Source of the DNA: JAPPHY01 sp965247535
GTDB taxonomy: Bacteria > Chloroflexota > Dehalococcoidia > Lucifugimonadales > UBA2985
Assembly (NCBI GenBank): GCA_965247535.1
Contig: OZ252018.1
Location: 1,426,001-1,490,000, forward strand
Length of the DNA: 64,000 nt
Direction: 5' to 3'
Of the stretch, positions 37,796 through 49,600 are shown in pieces. Numbering within the stretch: the stretch's first letter is position 1; every line of letters begins with the position of its first letter. Both the position numbers and the translations under genes were made by a program. The notes under the pieces were generated by a model. That model did not search any database and was not told where the DNA came from. It saw nothing but the letters and a program-made list of their open reading frames with translations.

Positions 37796-38320
37796 CTACG
37801 GCTCCTCGACGATCTCGACACGTTCTATGGTCGGTGGAGTGACCGGACTCGAGCGCTCGCCGGACGCGCCAACCGTCACCGGCAGGTCTGCCAGGCTGTC
37901 CACAACGTCCATGCCCTCCCTCACCTGCCCGAAGATCGTGTAGTTCCTGGGCAGGCTGGCACGCTTGTGCACCACGAAGAACTGGCTGCCGTTTGTGTTG
38001 GGGCCGGCGTTCGCCATTGCCAGAATGCCTGCATCGTAGTCGCGGGTGACCGCCTCGTCCTCAAAGGTGTAACCGGGCCCGCCGCGGCCCGTGCCCGTGG
38101 GGTCGCCGCTCTGAATCATGAACCCGGAAATGATCCGGTGGAAGATGACGCCGTCGTAGTAGCCTTCGCGGGCCAGGAATACGAAGCTGTTGACCGTCTT
38201 CGGCGCCTCCGCCGGGAACAGGTCGAAGACGATTGACCCGCCGCTCGTGTGCATGGTGGCGGAGATCTTGCCGGCCGGGTCGATGGTCATGGGAGGTGGT
38301 GCGCTGTACTTATTGGCCAA
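37796..38320 (-). CDS. Cyclophilin-type peptidyl-prolyl isomerase
   Basis: A 174-residue protein with the cyclophilin core: FDLFPAEAPKTVNSFVFLA, GVIFHRIISGFMIQSGDPTGTG (catalytic Arg and Gln), and NGSQFFVV. It lacks a signal peptide and so assists folding in the cytoplasm. TTG 38320 has AGGAAG upstream. It is divergent from aconitase. Confidence 0.88.
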   Translation of the reverse strand: MANKYSAPPPMTIDPAGKISATMHTSGGSIVFDLFPAEAPKTVNSFVFLAREGYYDGVIFHRIISGFMIQSGDPTGTGRGGPGYTFEDEAVTRDYDAGILAMANAGPNTNGSQFFVVHKRASLPRNYTIFGQVREGMDVVDSLADLPVTVGASGERSSPVTPPTIERVEIVEEP

Positions 38321-38527
38321 GGTTCTTCCTCGCTGTTACGGGATTTGCCGAGGCCCCCCAGAGGCGATTCAGCGTGAGCAAGTCTATCAGAATCGGCGCG
38401 ACCGTGCCAGACGCGGGCACGTTTCACGCACGGTCACCGCCCCTGCACTGGCGTTTCATGCCCGCTCTGTGGCATAATCAGGGGCGTCAGAAATGCCCAC
38501 CCAACTGGAAGGAAGGTAGGTAGGTAA

Positions 38528-41206
<2,679 letters not shown>

Positions 41207-41248
41207 GATGACGGCTGGCCGCCCGTTTGGTGCAGAAAGGACAAGAGC

Positions 41249-41677
41249 TTGGGTGCCATATACGTGAACGCCGTCATTCGAAATCCAGCCGATTCTGAGC
41301 GGGAATGGAAGGGCCTGTTTCTTGTGGATACAGGTGCGACCGACTGCCTGGTTTCCAAGGAATGCTTGGAGACGATCGGCTTGGTTCCCAAGACCCAGCG
41401 CACCTACGTCCTCGCCGATGGCAGTGAGTACCTGGCAGACGTCACGGTAGCCGAAGTTGAATTCATGGGGGAGATTGTCGGCGCCACTGTCATTATGGCA
41501 GACGCGGACACCGAGCCTCTGCTAGGGGTGACCGCTCTGGAGTCAGCAGGGATAGAGGTGGACCCTCGAAACGAGACGCTCAGGCGACTGCCGGCAGTCC
41601 GGTTGAAGGGGCTTATGCGCAAATCCGCCGACGGCAAGGGAAATCGAGCCGCCGTAACAGGAGGCACAAGATGCTGA
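41249..41677 (+). CDS. Retropepsin-like aspartic protease
   Basis: A 142-residue single-domain protein with the catalytic motif LFLVDTGATDCLVS near residue 27 and a second hydrophobic motif LLGVTALESAGIEVD. This is the layout of clan AA retropepsin-like proteases, which work as homodimers. No signal peptide. TTG 41249 has AAAGGA seven bases upstream. It overlaps the next small gene by seven bases, so the two are coupled. Targets are unknown. Confidence 0.78.
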   Translation: MGAIYVNAVIRNPADSEREWKGLFLVDTGATDCLVSKECLETIGLVPKTQRTYVLADGSEYLADVTVAEVEFMGEIVGATVIMADADTEPLLGVTALESAGIEVDPRNETLRRLPAVRLKGLMRKSADGKGNRAAVTGGTRC

Positions 41678-42036
41678 TTTTGCTGCAGAAGCTGCTGGCC
41701 GAGAGGCTGGCGCCCATGCCCTACCGGGCGCCGCCGCGGCCGCCTGCGGCCGCGCAGCCGCAACATGCCGTGGATACCTACGTCTCGTCCCCACCGCAGC
41801 GGCAGGCCGGGCAGCAGGTAGCGGTCAATACCGTAACCGCATACTGGGTCTACACCAACAGCCGCAACCGGTACTCCCGCATCCACGAGGAGTCCTGCCC
41901 CTGGTACCAGCGGCCCCGCACGGCTCGCCAGACCGACAACGGCTGGTGGCACGGCCCTTACGGCCGCCTTGAACTGGCAGAGGACAGCCCGCAGAACATC
42001 GGCGCTGTGTCTCCGTGCGGCCACTGCATGCCGTAG
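41671..42036 (+). CDS. Small Cys/His-rich hypothetical protein
   Basis: A 121-residue protein: a Pro/Ala/Gln-rich N-terminal half and a compact C-terminal half with HEESCPWY, GWWHGPYGRLELA and the terminal SPCGHCMP. The pattern His-x3-Cys ... Trp-x-Gly-Pro ... Cys-x2-Cys looks like a small metal-binding or nucleic-acid-binding domain that I have seen at the ends of other bacterial proteins but cannot name. It begins inside the end of the retropepsin gene (ATGCTGA), so the two are a unit. Confidence 0.55.
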   Translation: MLILLQKLLAERLAPMPYRAPPRPPAAAQPQHAVDTYVSSPPQRQAGQQVAVNTVTAYWVYTNSRNRYSRIHEESCPWYQRPRTARQTDNGWWHGPYGRLELAEDSPQNIGAVSPCGHCMP

Positions 42037-42090
42037 TGGTCCGCCGTTGTGCGTTGTGAATTCCGCTGCCAGCTAATGTGAGCAGCCGTA

Positions 42091-42099
42091 TGGTATAAT
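42091..42099 (+). promoter_or_regulatory. Extended -10 promoter of the SLOG-enolase operon
   Basis: TGGTATAAT is an extended -10 element with no clear -35. The predicted start is about 42106, only two bases before the ATG at 42108, so the mRNA would be leaderless. Confidence 0.6.
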
Positions 42100-42107
42100 C
42101 CTACGAA

Positions 42108-42629
42108 ATGGACGCCACCCGAAGCCTCCAAATCTCCGTCATAGGCGCAGGCGAGCCCCCACCTGAAGCCGTCCCCCTCGCCGAGGAGGTCGGGCGTGAG
42201 TTGGCGAGACGAGGAGCCATCGTGGTGACCGGCGGTTTGGCCGGTATCATGGAGGCGGTCTGCCGCGGAGCCAAGGAGGCCGGGGGCACAACCATCGGCA
42301 TCCTGCCGGGCAGCGACCCTAGAGACGCCAACCCCTTCGTTGACATTACCATCTGCACGGGCATCGGCTACGCCCGAAACCTTGCCGTTGTGCGCTCGGG
42401 TCGAGCAGTCATCGCCGTGTCCGGCGCATTCGGCACCCTATCCGAGATCGCACACGCCCTGGGCGACGGCATCCCCGTCATCGGCCTCAGCACGTGGACA
42501 CTCTCCCGCAATGGCAGCGTCGACACGTCCATTCAGGTCGCCTCAGACCCCGCGGACGCCGTTGACAGGGCCATACGGGCCGCCGAGGCCAGGGACTATG
42601 CCGCCGCCGGCAGAAGGGAATACAGATGA
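42108..42629 (+). CDS. SLOG-family protein (TIGR00725-like)
   Basis: A 173-residue Rossmann-like protein: ISVIGAGEPPPEAVPLAEEVG, VVTGGLAGIMEAVCRGAKEAGG and SGAFGTLSEIAHAL. The last replaces the PGGxGTxxE motif of LOG lysine decarboxylase-like proteins. Members bind nucleotides or cytokinin-type ligands; the TIGR00725 branch is uncharacterised. There is no Shine-Dalgarno sequence, and the promoter lies right at the ATG. Its stop overlaps the enolase start as ATGA. Confidence 0.82.
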   Translation: MDATRSLQISVIGAGEPPPEAVPLAEEVGRELARRGAIVVTGGLAGIMEAVCRGAKEAGGTTIGILPGSDPRDANPFVDITICTGIGYARNLAVVRSGRAVIAVSGAFGTLSEIAHALGDGIPVIGLSTWTLSRNGSVDTSIQVASDPADAVDRAIRAAEARDYAAAGRREYR

Positions 42630-43903
42630 CCGCCATCAGGGACGTGCGGGCCAGGGAGATCCTGGACTCCAGGGGCAACCCCACCGTGGAGGTTGACGTG
42701 ACGCTGGAGGACGGCTCCACGGGCCGCGCCGCCGTCCCGTCCGGCGCCAGCACGGGCGCACACGAAGCCGTCGAGCTGCGCGACGGCGACTCCTCTCGAT
42801 ACGATGGCAAGGGCGTTCTCAACGCCGTAGCCAACGTCAACCAGCGCATCGCGCCTGCTATAGCCGGCATGTCCGCAACGGAGCAGCGCACGCTGGACGA
42901 GCGGCTTATCAGCCTAGACGGCTCTCGCAACAAGGGCAGCCTTGGCGCCAACGCCATCCTCGGCGTCTCACTGGCCGCCGCCCACGCCGCCGCCGCCTCG
43001 CTGCGCGTTCCGCTCTACCGGCACCTTAGCGTCGACACCCCTACCCTGCTGCCTGTGCCCATGTTCAACATCCTGAACGGCGGCAAGCACGCTCAGGACT
43101 CCACGGACTTCCAGGAATTCATGGTCATCCCTCTTGGAGTGGCCTCGTACCGCGACGCCTTCAGGGCGGGCGCTGAGGTCTACCAGGCGCTGAAGCGAGT
43201 GCTGTCCGGCCGCGGCTACAGCTCGAACGTGGGAGACGAGGGCGGCTTCGCCCCGTCGCTGCCGTCCAACCGGGACGCCGTCGAGTGCGTACTCGCAGCA
43301 ATCGACGCGGCGGGCTACCGGCCGGGCGTCGATTGCTTCATCGGCCTGGACGTGGCCGCAACAGAGCTGCTGCAGGACGGCGCGTACGTTCTGGAGCGCG
43401 AGGGCGTCACGCTCGACAGTGCTCAGATGGTAGACTACTACGCAAGGTGGGTGGACGCCTACCCCATCGTCAGCATCGAGGACGGGATGGCGGAGGACGA
43501 CTGGGACGGCTGGGGGCTGCTGATGGAGACGCTGGGCGACAGGGTGCAGCTCGTTGGCGACGACCTCTACACCACCAACACCAACCGCATGCTGAGGGGG
43601 GTCCAGGAGCGGACCAGCAACTCGATTCTGATAAAGCTGAACCAGATTGGCACCCTGACGGAGACCCTGGACGCTATAGAGCTGGCCGGCAAGGCCGGGT
43701 GGAGCTCCGTCATCAGCCACCGCTCCGGCGAGACGGAGGACACGACCATCGCGGACCTCGCAGTGGCCACCGGCGCGGGCCAGATCAAGGCCGGCGCTCC
43801 GGCCCGCAGCGAGCGCGTTTGCAAGTACAACCGGCTGCTTCGCATAGAGGAAGAGCTCGGCGAGGCGGCCCGATACCCCGGTCGAGACGCCCTGCCGGTT
43901 TGA
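42626..43903 (+). CDS. eno: Enolase
   Basis: A 425-residue glycolytic enzyme converting 2-phosphoglycerate to phosphoenolpyruvate. Landmarks: ARIGxILDSRGNPT-type start (REILDSRGNPTVEVDV), SNVGDEGGFAPSL, the Mg-binding SIEDGMAEDDWDG, and the catalytic Lys in ILIKLNQIGT, with SHRSGETEDTTIADLAVA near the end. It overlaps the upstream SLOG gene by four bases and precedes GAPDH, forming a small glycolytic operon. Confidence 0.96.
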   Translation: MTAIRDVRAREILDSRGNPTVEVDVTLEDGSTGRAAVPSGASTGAHEAVELRDGDSSRYDGKGVLNAVANVNQRIAPAIAGMSATEQRTLDERLISLDGSRNKGSLGANAILGVSLAAAHAAAASLRVPLYRHLSVDTPTLLPVPMFNILNGGKHAQDSTDFQEFMVIPLGVASYRDAFRAGAEVYQALKRVLSGRGYSSNVGDEGGFAPSLPSNRDAVECVLAAIDAAGYRPGVDCFIGLDVAATELLQDGAYVLEREGVTLDSAQMVDYYARWVDAYPIVSIEDGMAEDDWDGWGLLMETLGDRVQLVGDDLYTTNTNRMLRGVQERTSNSILIKLNQIGTLTETLDAIELAGKAGWSSVISHRSGETEDTTIADLAVATGAGQIKAGAPARSERVCKYNRLLRIEEELGEAARYPGRDALPV

Positions 43904-43940
43904 ATGACAGGTTGAAGACGTCGGGCAAAGGAGGCTCAAA

Positions 43941-44954
43941 GTGACCACTCGAATAGGCATCAACGGGTTCGGACGAATTGGGCGGCAGGTGCTCCGCGCC
44001 TCGATGGAGCGGCACCCCGACAAGCTGGAGGTCGTCGCCGTCAACGACCTCACCAGCGCCAAGACCAACGCCCACCTCTTCAAGTACGACACCAACTACG
44101 GCGTCTATCCAGGCACGGTGGCAGCGGAGGAGAACGCCATCGTCATAGACGGCAAGGAGGTGCAGGTGCTCGCCGAGCGCGACCCTGCCAGTCTGCCCTG
44201 GGGCGACCTTGGCGTGGACATCGTGGTCGAGTCCACGGGCATCTTCACGGACGCGACCAAGGCGGCCGGGCACCTGGCAGGCGGCGCGAAGAAGGTCGTC
44301 ATTTCCGCTCCCGCCAGGAACGAGGACGTGATGGTCGTCCTGGGCGTCAACGAGAAGATGTACGACCCCGCCAGCCACAAGGTGCTGTCCAACGCATCCT
44401 GCACAACTAACTGCATCGCTCCCATGGTCAAGGTGCTACACGACAACTTCACCGTGAATCACGGCCTGATGACCACGATTCACGCCTACACCAATGACCA
44501 GCGCATCCTTGACCAGGCCCACGACGACCTGCGACGCGCCCGCGCCGCTGCCCAGAACATCATCCCGACAACCACCGGCGCAGCAAGGGCCGTCGGCGTC
44601 ATTGTGCCTGAGCTGCAGGGCAAGATACACGGCATGGCGCTTCGCGTTCCGGTGGCAACGGGCTCCATAACGGACTTCGTTGCCGAGGTGGACAGGTCGG
44701 TCAGCGTCGAGGACGTCAACGCGGCGTTCAAGGAGGCCGCTGACACGAACCTGAAGGGCGTGCTGGAGTACACGGAGGACCCGATCGTGAGCGCGGACAT
44801 CGTCCACAACCCGCACAGCTGCATTTTTGACGCCCTCTCCACGATTGTGATGGAGGGCAACATGGTCAAGATCCTGGGCTGGTACGACAACGAGTGGGGC
44901 TACTCCTGCCGCACGGCGGACCTCTGCGCCTACCTGGTGGACCAGGGTCTGTAG
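43941..44954 (+). CDS. gap: Glyceraldehyde-3-phosphate dehydrogenase
   Basis: A 337-residue NAD-dependent GAPDH with GINGFGRIGRQVLRA at the N-terminus, the catalytic Cys in SNASCTTNCIAP, and the C-terminal WYDNEWGYSCRTADL. An Asp after VVAVN (NDLTS) favours NAD. AAAGGAGG lies six bases before GTG 43941. It ends the operon; a hairpin follows 21 bases after the stop. Confidence 0.96.
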   Translation: MTTRIGINGFGRIGRQVLRASMERHPDKLEVVAVNDLTSAKTNAHLFKYDTNYGVYPGTVAAEENAIVIDGKEVQVLAERDPASLPWGDLGVDIVVESTGIFTDATKAAGHLAGGAKKVVISAPARNEDVMVVLGVNEKMYDPASHKVLSNASCTTNCIAPMVKVLHDNFTVNHGLMTTIHAYTNDQRILDQAHDDLRRARAAAQNIIPTTTGAARAVGVIVPELQGKIHGMALRVPVATGSITDFVAEVDRSVSVEDVNAAFKEAADTNLKGVLEYTEDPIVSADIVHNPHSCIFDALSTIVMEGNMVKILGWYDNEWGYSCRTADLCAYLVDQGL

Positions 44955-44975
44955 ACCTAGAATCACGAACCGACA

Positions 44976-45007
44976 AGAGGGCGCCTGCCGTCTGGCAGAC
45001 GCCCTCT
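44976..45007. terminator. Terminator hairpin between gap and the convergent nuclease gene
   Basis: AGAGGGCGCCTGCC and GGCAGACGCCCTCT pair over 14 bases with one C/A mismatch and a 4-base loop (GTCT). The tract after it is TCTACTTGTG, only mildly T-rich. It sits between convergent genes and could serve both. Confidence 0.6.
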
Positions 45008-45047
45008 CTACTTGTGTCAGTCGGGGGTTACAGCCCTCGAATCGCCT

Positions 45048-46019
45048 CTACGTGGTCTTGGCCGAGCTCCTCGCGGCCTCCCCGAACTCCTGAAGCTGCC
45101 GCACCACATCATCAAGAACCTCGTCGTACTCAACGCCCGTTTTAAGATGGATGGCGAAACAGATATCCCCTACTACTAGCCACAACGGTGTATCTTGATT
45201 CGTTGCCCACTGGTCGTGGTTAATACCGAACCACCAATCTCCGCTCACGCCTGAGAATCGAAAATACCTTCCATAACCGTACGATTGCGGTGTCGCACGT
45301 AATCCAGCTACGTCCATCCAACCTTCCCTCACTCCCCGCGCGTCAACCGCGTCGTTAATGAGGCGTACGAAGCCCCTCATCCGGCGGGCGAGTGCCGGGG
45401 CGAGCTCTTCGGGATGAAGAGGCAGGAAAGCATCCTCATCCTGGCGTTGTGCAAGCCCGCGCAATTGCACTATCTCCGCCCTGATCTCGGCGTCCTCCGC
45501 GACATCAATCAGTCCGTTCAGGATCCTGGTCCAGCTTGTCAGCACGAGCAACTTGTCGGTGCCGGACACGCTGGCCGCGAGGATGCCGTTCGGACCAGAG
45601 GCTGGTTCCAGCCGGATTCCGCCATCAGCGATCATCTTGTCGATGGCTGCCCACAGCGTGTTGGCTCTGACCTCCGGCACTACGAACACCAGCGCGCACC
45701 TTCCTGTAGACGGGAACTGTTCCAGATAGGCATTGGGCTGCTCGTCCATGAGCCCAGCCCAGAACTTGGCCTCAACGATGATGCGCTTCTCGTTTGTGGA
45801 ATCAAAGCAGACCAAGTCCGGCCGCGACCCGTCCTCTGCCACTACCTGGGTCTCCACACGCACCAGGCCCTCCCCGCGAATTCCGGCGAGCGAGGCCAGC
45901 GATTCCCTCGAAGCAGCCGATTTCCTGAGTATGTATGCAAGTGCCTCCGTAGCAGTGTCCTCGACTCTGCTTGTAAGCTTGGGAACCAGATGGGCCAAAA
46001 GGGTGTCGCTATCTGCCAT
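45048..46019 (-). CDS. PD-(D/E)XK nuclease-like protein
   Basis: A 323-residue protein. The N-terminal third carries a nuclease core: Asp68 (SRPDLVCFD), Glu83-x-Lys85 (RIIVEAKFWAG) and the following helix with YLEQF. The C-terminal part (RMRGFVRLINDAVD, SYGYGRYFRFSG, DTPLWLVVGD) resembles a domain found with such cores in hypothetical restriction-like proteins. It may be a solitary defence nuclease, but no methyltransferase or partner is nearby; the next gene on the same strand is broken. Codon use looks less GC-rich than in eno and gap. ATG 46019. Confidence 0.65.
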   Translation of the reverse strand: MADSDTLLAHLVPKLTSRVEDTATEALAYILRKSAASRESLASLAGIRGEGLVRVETQVVAEDGSRPDLVCFDSTNEKRIIVEAKFWAGLMDEQPNAYLEQFPSTGRCALVFVVPEVRANTLWAAIDKMIADGGIRLEPASGPNGILAASVSGTDKLLVLTSWTRILNGLIDVAEDAEIRAEIVQLRGLAQRQDEDAFLPLHPEELAPALARRMRGFVRLINDAVDARGVREGWMDVAGLRATPQSYGYGRYFRFSGVSGDWWFGINHDQWATNQDTPLWLVVGDICFAIHLKTGVEYDEVLDDVVRQLQEFGEAARSSAKTT

Positions 46020-46028
46020 CAGTCTCCT

Positions 46029-46427
46029 TCACGGGCTGCCGGGCTCATCGCTCAGAGGCGGCTCGGCTCGGTAGTCTTCCGCGAACCGGGTATCCCCAGG
46101 CCGGGTGATAAAGTCACGGCGGTCGTAGAAGAGGGGAACGCGATTCAGCACGTACTCCTTGCCCTCCCTGAGCGAGTCCAGGTCCTCCAGTGGAGGATCG
46201 AACCAGAACTTGAAGCCGCCCATGAACAAGTACGTCGGCCGCGAGCTGAAGAAGCGTCCCTGGATACCCTCCCCGTCCTTGAAGCGCTTCGCCATGACCG
46301 CGAACAGCTCGCGCTGGCTGTCCTTGCGCAGGAGGAAGTACTCGTGCGGCCAGGTCTCCCGGTAGGTCACGGCCTCCCTCTAGGGCGCCTTCCCGATGAG
46401 CTCCATGAGTGTCAGTTCGTTGGTCAC
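46029..46427 (-). pseudogene. Hypothetical protein gene interrupted by an in-frame TAG
   Basis: From GTG 46427 the frame reads MTNELTLMELIGKAP, then TAG (46382-46380), then REAVTYRETWPHEYFLLRKD and on to a stop at 46029. I recall homologues that read APWREAVTYRxTWPHEY, so the TAG would replace a Trp codon (TGG). A restart at GTG 46370 is possible, but its GGAGG is only two bases away. The rest has RFFSSRPTYLFMGGFKFWF and VLNRVPLFYDRRDFI. Function unknown; it precedes the nuclease-like gene with a nine-base gap. Confidence 0.55.
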
Positions 46428-46578
46428 ATTCGCCCCGCCACTCTCTCGGCTTCCGTACTCCGTCGCCCGCAACTGGACTTTCTCACGAGGAGACAGTGCG
46501 GGACGCCACTATCATAGCTTTGTCTCACTGCGCGGGCAATTGCCGAATCGGTGCCGGCCCCGCTCGCCTCGGCGCAAA

Positions 46579-46607
46579 TTGCCCCTCTCCGCTCGCCTTG
46601 ATAGAAT
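46579..46607 (+). promoter_or_regulatory. Promoter of the giant YYY-family gene
   Basis: TTGCCC (46579-46584), a 17-base spacer and TAGAAT (46602-46607) predict a start near 46614, three bases before GTG 46617, so the mRNA is nearly leaderless. The -35 lies in the right arm of an inverted repeat GGGCAATT ... AATTGCCC. Confidence 0.55.
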
Positions 46608-46616
46608 AGCCTAATC

Positions 46617-49600
46617 GTGGAGCAGCCCGAAACAGAGCAGCCTTCGCCCCAGGACTCGCGCGAGCCGTCTCCGCGCGCCCGCCGCACGGCCCTGATCGCG
46701 CCCGCACTAATAGTGCTGCTTGCGCTTGCTCTCCGGCTCTACGGCATCGACTGGGACCAGGGCGGCCTCTTCCATCCGGACGAAAGGGCCATCCTCTTCC
46801 GCGTCAACGACCTGAGCTGGCCGGCTCTTTCCAACCTTGGCGCACTTCTGGACGTGGAGGAGAGCCCGCTCAACCCGCAGTGGTTCCCCTACGGCAGCCT
46901 TCCCATCTACGCCGGCATGGCCGCGGAGTCGTTGCTGTCCCCGTTCGTAGAGCTGGAGTTCCGGGAGCTGCGCTTCCTCGGCAGAGGCCTCTCGACACTG
47001 TCGGACGTGGGAACGGTGCTCATGGTGTTCCTGCTGGGCTGCCGGCTGTATGGCCGGCGCGCCGGCCTCCTGGCGGCGCTGCTGGCAGCCATGGCGGTAA
47101 TTCACATACAGCTGAGCCACTTCTACACCGTCGACACCTTTTTGACATTCTTCATCGTGGCGTCCATGTACTTCATGGCGCGGAGGGCGCAGGAAGGAAG
47201 ACTCCGAGACTCGCTGCTGGCCGGCTTGTTCATTGGGCTGGCGCTGGCGTCCAAGATCAGCGTCGCGCCGCTCCTTCTGGCCCTCGTGCTTGCCCACGCG
47301 CTCCACGTCTTCTCGCGTTCGCGCGACGACCTTGCCCTCGCCAAGCCGACCCGGCCCGCTCTCGCAAGGGCCACGCACCACCTGCTGCTGGCGGGCGCGG
47401 CGGCACTGCTCGTGTTCTTCCTGGCCACTCCCTACGCATTCCTGGACTGGTCGCGACCGGAACCGTGCCCCGTGCCGTACTCCGCCCTGTCGTTCCTCGA
47501 CCGGAACTACTACGCCTGCGACGTGGGCGGCGAGTTCGCAATGGCCCGCGGCACCTCCGGCCGCCCATACACTCAACAGTACATCGACACCACGCCCTAC
47601 TGGTACCACGTGCGTCAGCTGGCGCTCTTCGGCTTGGGCCTGCCGCTGGGCATTGCGGCGTGGGCCTCGATTCTGTTCACGATTGGCCTCGCCGTTGTCA
47701 GACGCAGCAAGGCGGACCTGCTGCTGCTTGCCTGGGTGGTGCCGTACTTCATGCTGACCGGCTTCGTGCAGGTCAAGTTCCTTCGATACATGCTTCCGCT
47801 CACGCCGTTCCTCCTGATCATGGCGTCCCGAATGCTCCTGTGGGCGCGGGACTGGGCTGCCGCGCACAGCCGCGAGCGCGACATCGCTGTGCGGTGGGCC
47901 ATCGGACTCGTGGTGGGCGCGACCGGGTTCTACGCTCTGTCCTACTCGGCCACCTACGCCGGGACGCACACCGCCGGCCGCGCTTCCGAGTGGATCATAG
48001 AGAACGTGCCGGCGGGCTCGGTCATACTCATGGAGCACTGGGAGGAGTCCCTGCCGGACATGCAGGGCTACGTCATCGGCTGCCGCGGCGTGCCCGACGA
48101 CAACCTCTCTTGCATGACCACGTACGACTCCGACAGCGTCCGCTACTCCAGTGGCCAGGACAAGATCGAGCGCGTGGCGGAGCAACTGGCCGGCGCCGAC
48201 TACCTGGTCTTCTTCAGCAACCGCCTCTATGGGAGTACCACGCGCGTCCCGGAGCGGTATCCCCTGACCGGCGAGTACTATCGGAGGCTATTTGGCGGGG
48301 AGCTTGGATACGAGCTGGCCCACTGGGAGACCGACTACCCTGAGCTTTTCGGTGTGGCGTTCGTGGATGACACCTTCTCGCGGCCTGGCCTGCCCACGCC
48401 CGCGCCGCTCGGCCCCTATCGGGCCGCGCCGCTCGCCATCGGCATGGGTTACGCCGACGAGAGCTTCAGCGTGTACGATCGCCCCAAAGTCCTCGTGTTC
48501 GAGAACCGCGAGCCCCTAGAGGCAGGCGAGGTCCTGAACCGCATCCTCGCGCCCAAACCCGAGGCCGCTCAGACCAAGAGCCTGCTCCTGTCCGATGCCA
48601 CTTTGCAGGCCCAGCGCGAGGGCGGCACGTGGACCGAGATCGTCAACCCAGGCAGCCTGTCAAACCGCTTCCCGATTGCGGCGTGGTACCTGTGGGTCCA
48701 GGTCGTAGCGCTGGCCGCCCTTCCGCTGAGCCTCATCGTCTTCCGTCCCCTGCCCGACCGCGGCTACCTGTTTGCCAAGCCACTAGGCATACTGGTGACC
48801 GCGTACGGCGCGTGGGCGCTCGCAAGCCTCCAGTGGATGCCTTTCTCGCGAGGCTCCGTGTTCTTTGTGGCGCTGCTGCTGGCAGGCGCTTCCGCGGTGG
48901 CGGCCTACGCCCGCCGCGCCGAGCTGCTTGAGTGGCTTCGACAGAACGTCCGGCTCGTGGTGGTCGGCGAGTTGCTGTTCGTGGTCTCGTTCGGCGTGTT
49001 CCTCCTCCTGAGGGCGGCCAATCCGGACCTGTGGCACCCGTACAACGGCGGCGAGAAGCCCATGGAGATGGCCTATCTCAATGCTGCGGTCCGCTCCACC
49101 TTCTTCCCTCCCTACGACCCCTGGTTTGCAGGCGGCTACATCAACTACTACTACTTCGGCCAGATGATAGTTGCAAGCCTGGTCCGCGCCACCGGCATCA
49201 CAACCGAGGTGGCATTCAACCTGGCCGTTCCCCTGTTCTTCGCGCTCACCACCTCGGCGGTGTTTTCGCTGGTGTACTCGCTCGCGGCCGGCACGCGCCG
49301 CGGTCTCGGCATGGCCGGCGGCCAGGCAGGGGCCGTAGCGGCCGGGCTGGTGGGAGCGGTCTTCGTCGCGGTGCTGGGCAACCTGGACGGCGTGGTGCAG
49401 CTGGCGCAGGGCTCCTTCAGGGCCCTGTTCAGCGGTCTGCCCTTCGGTGAGTTCGACTTCTGGCGCAGCAGCCGCCTCATTCCGCCCGGTGACCCGCCTG
49501 GACACGAAATCACCGAGTTCCCGTTCTTCACCTTCCTGTTCGGCGACCTCCACGCTCACATGATGGCCATACCGTTCGCAATTCTCTCCGTGGGCCTGTC

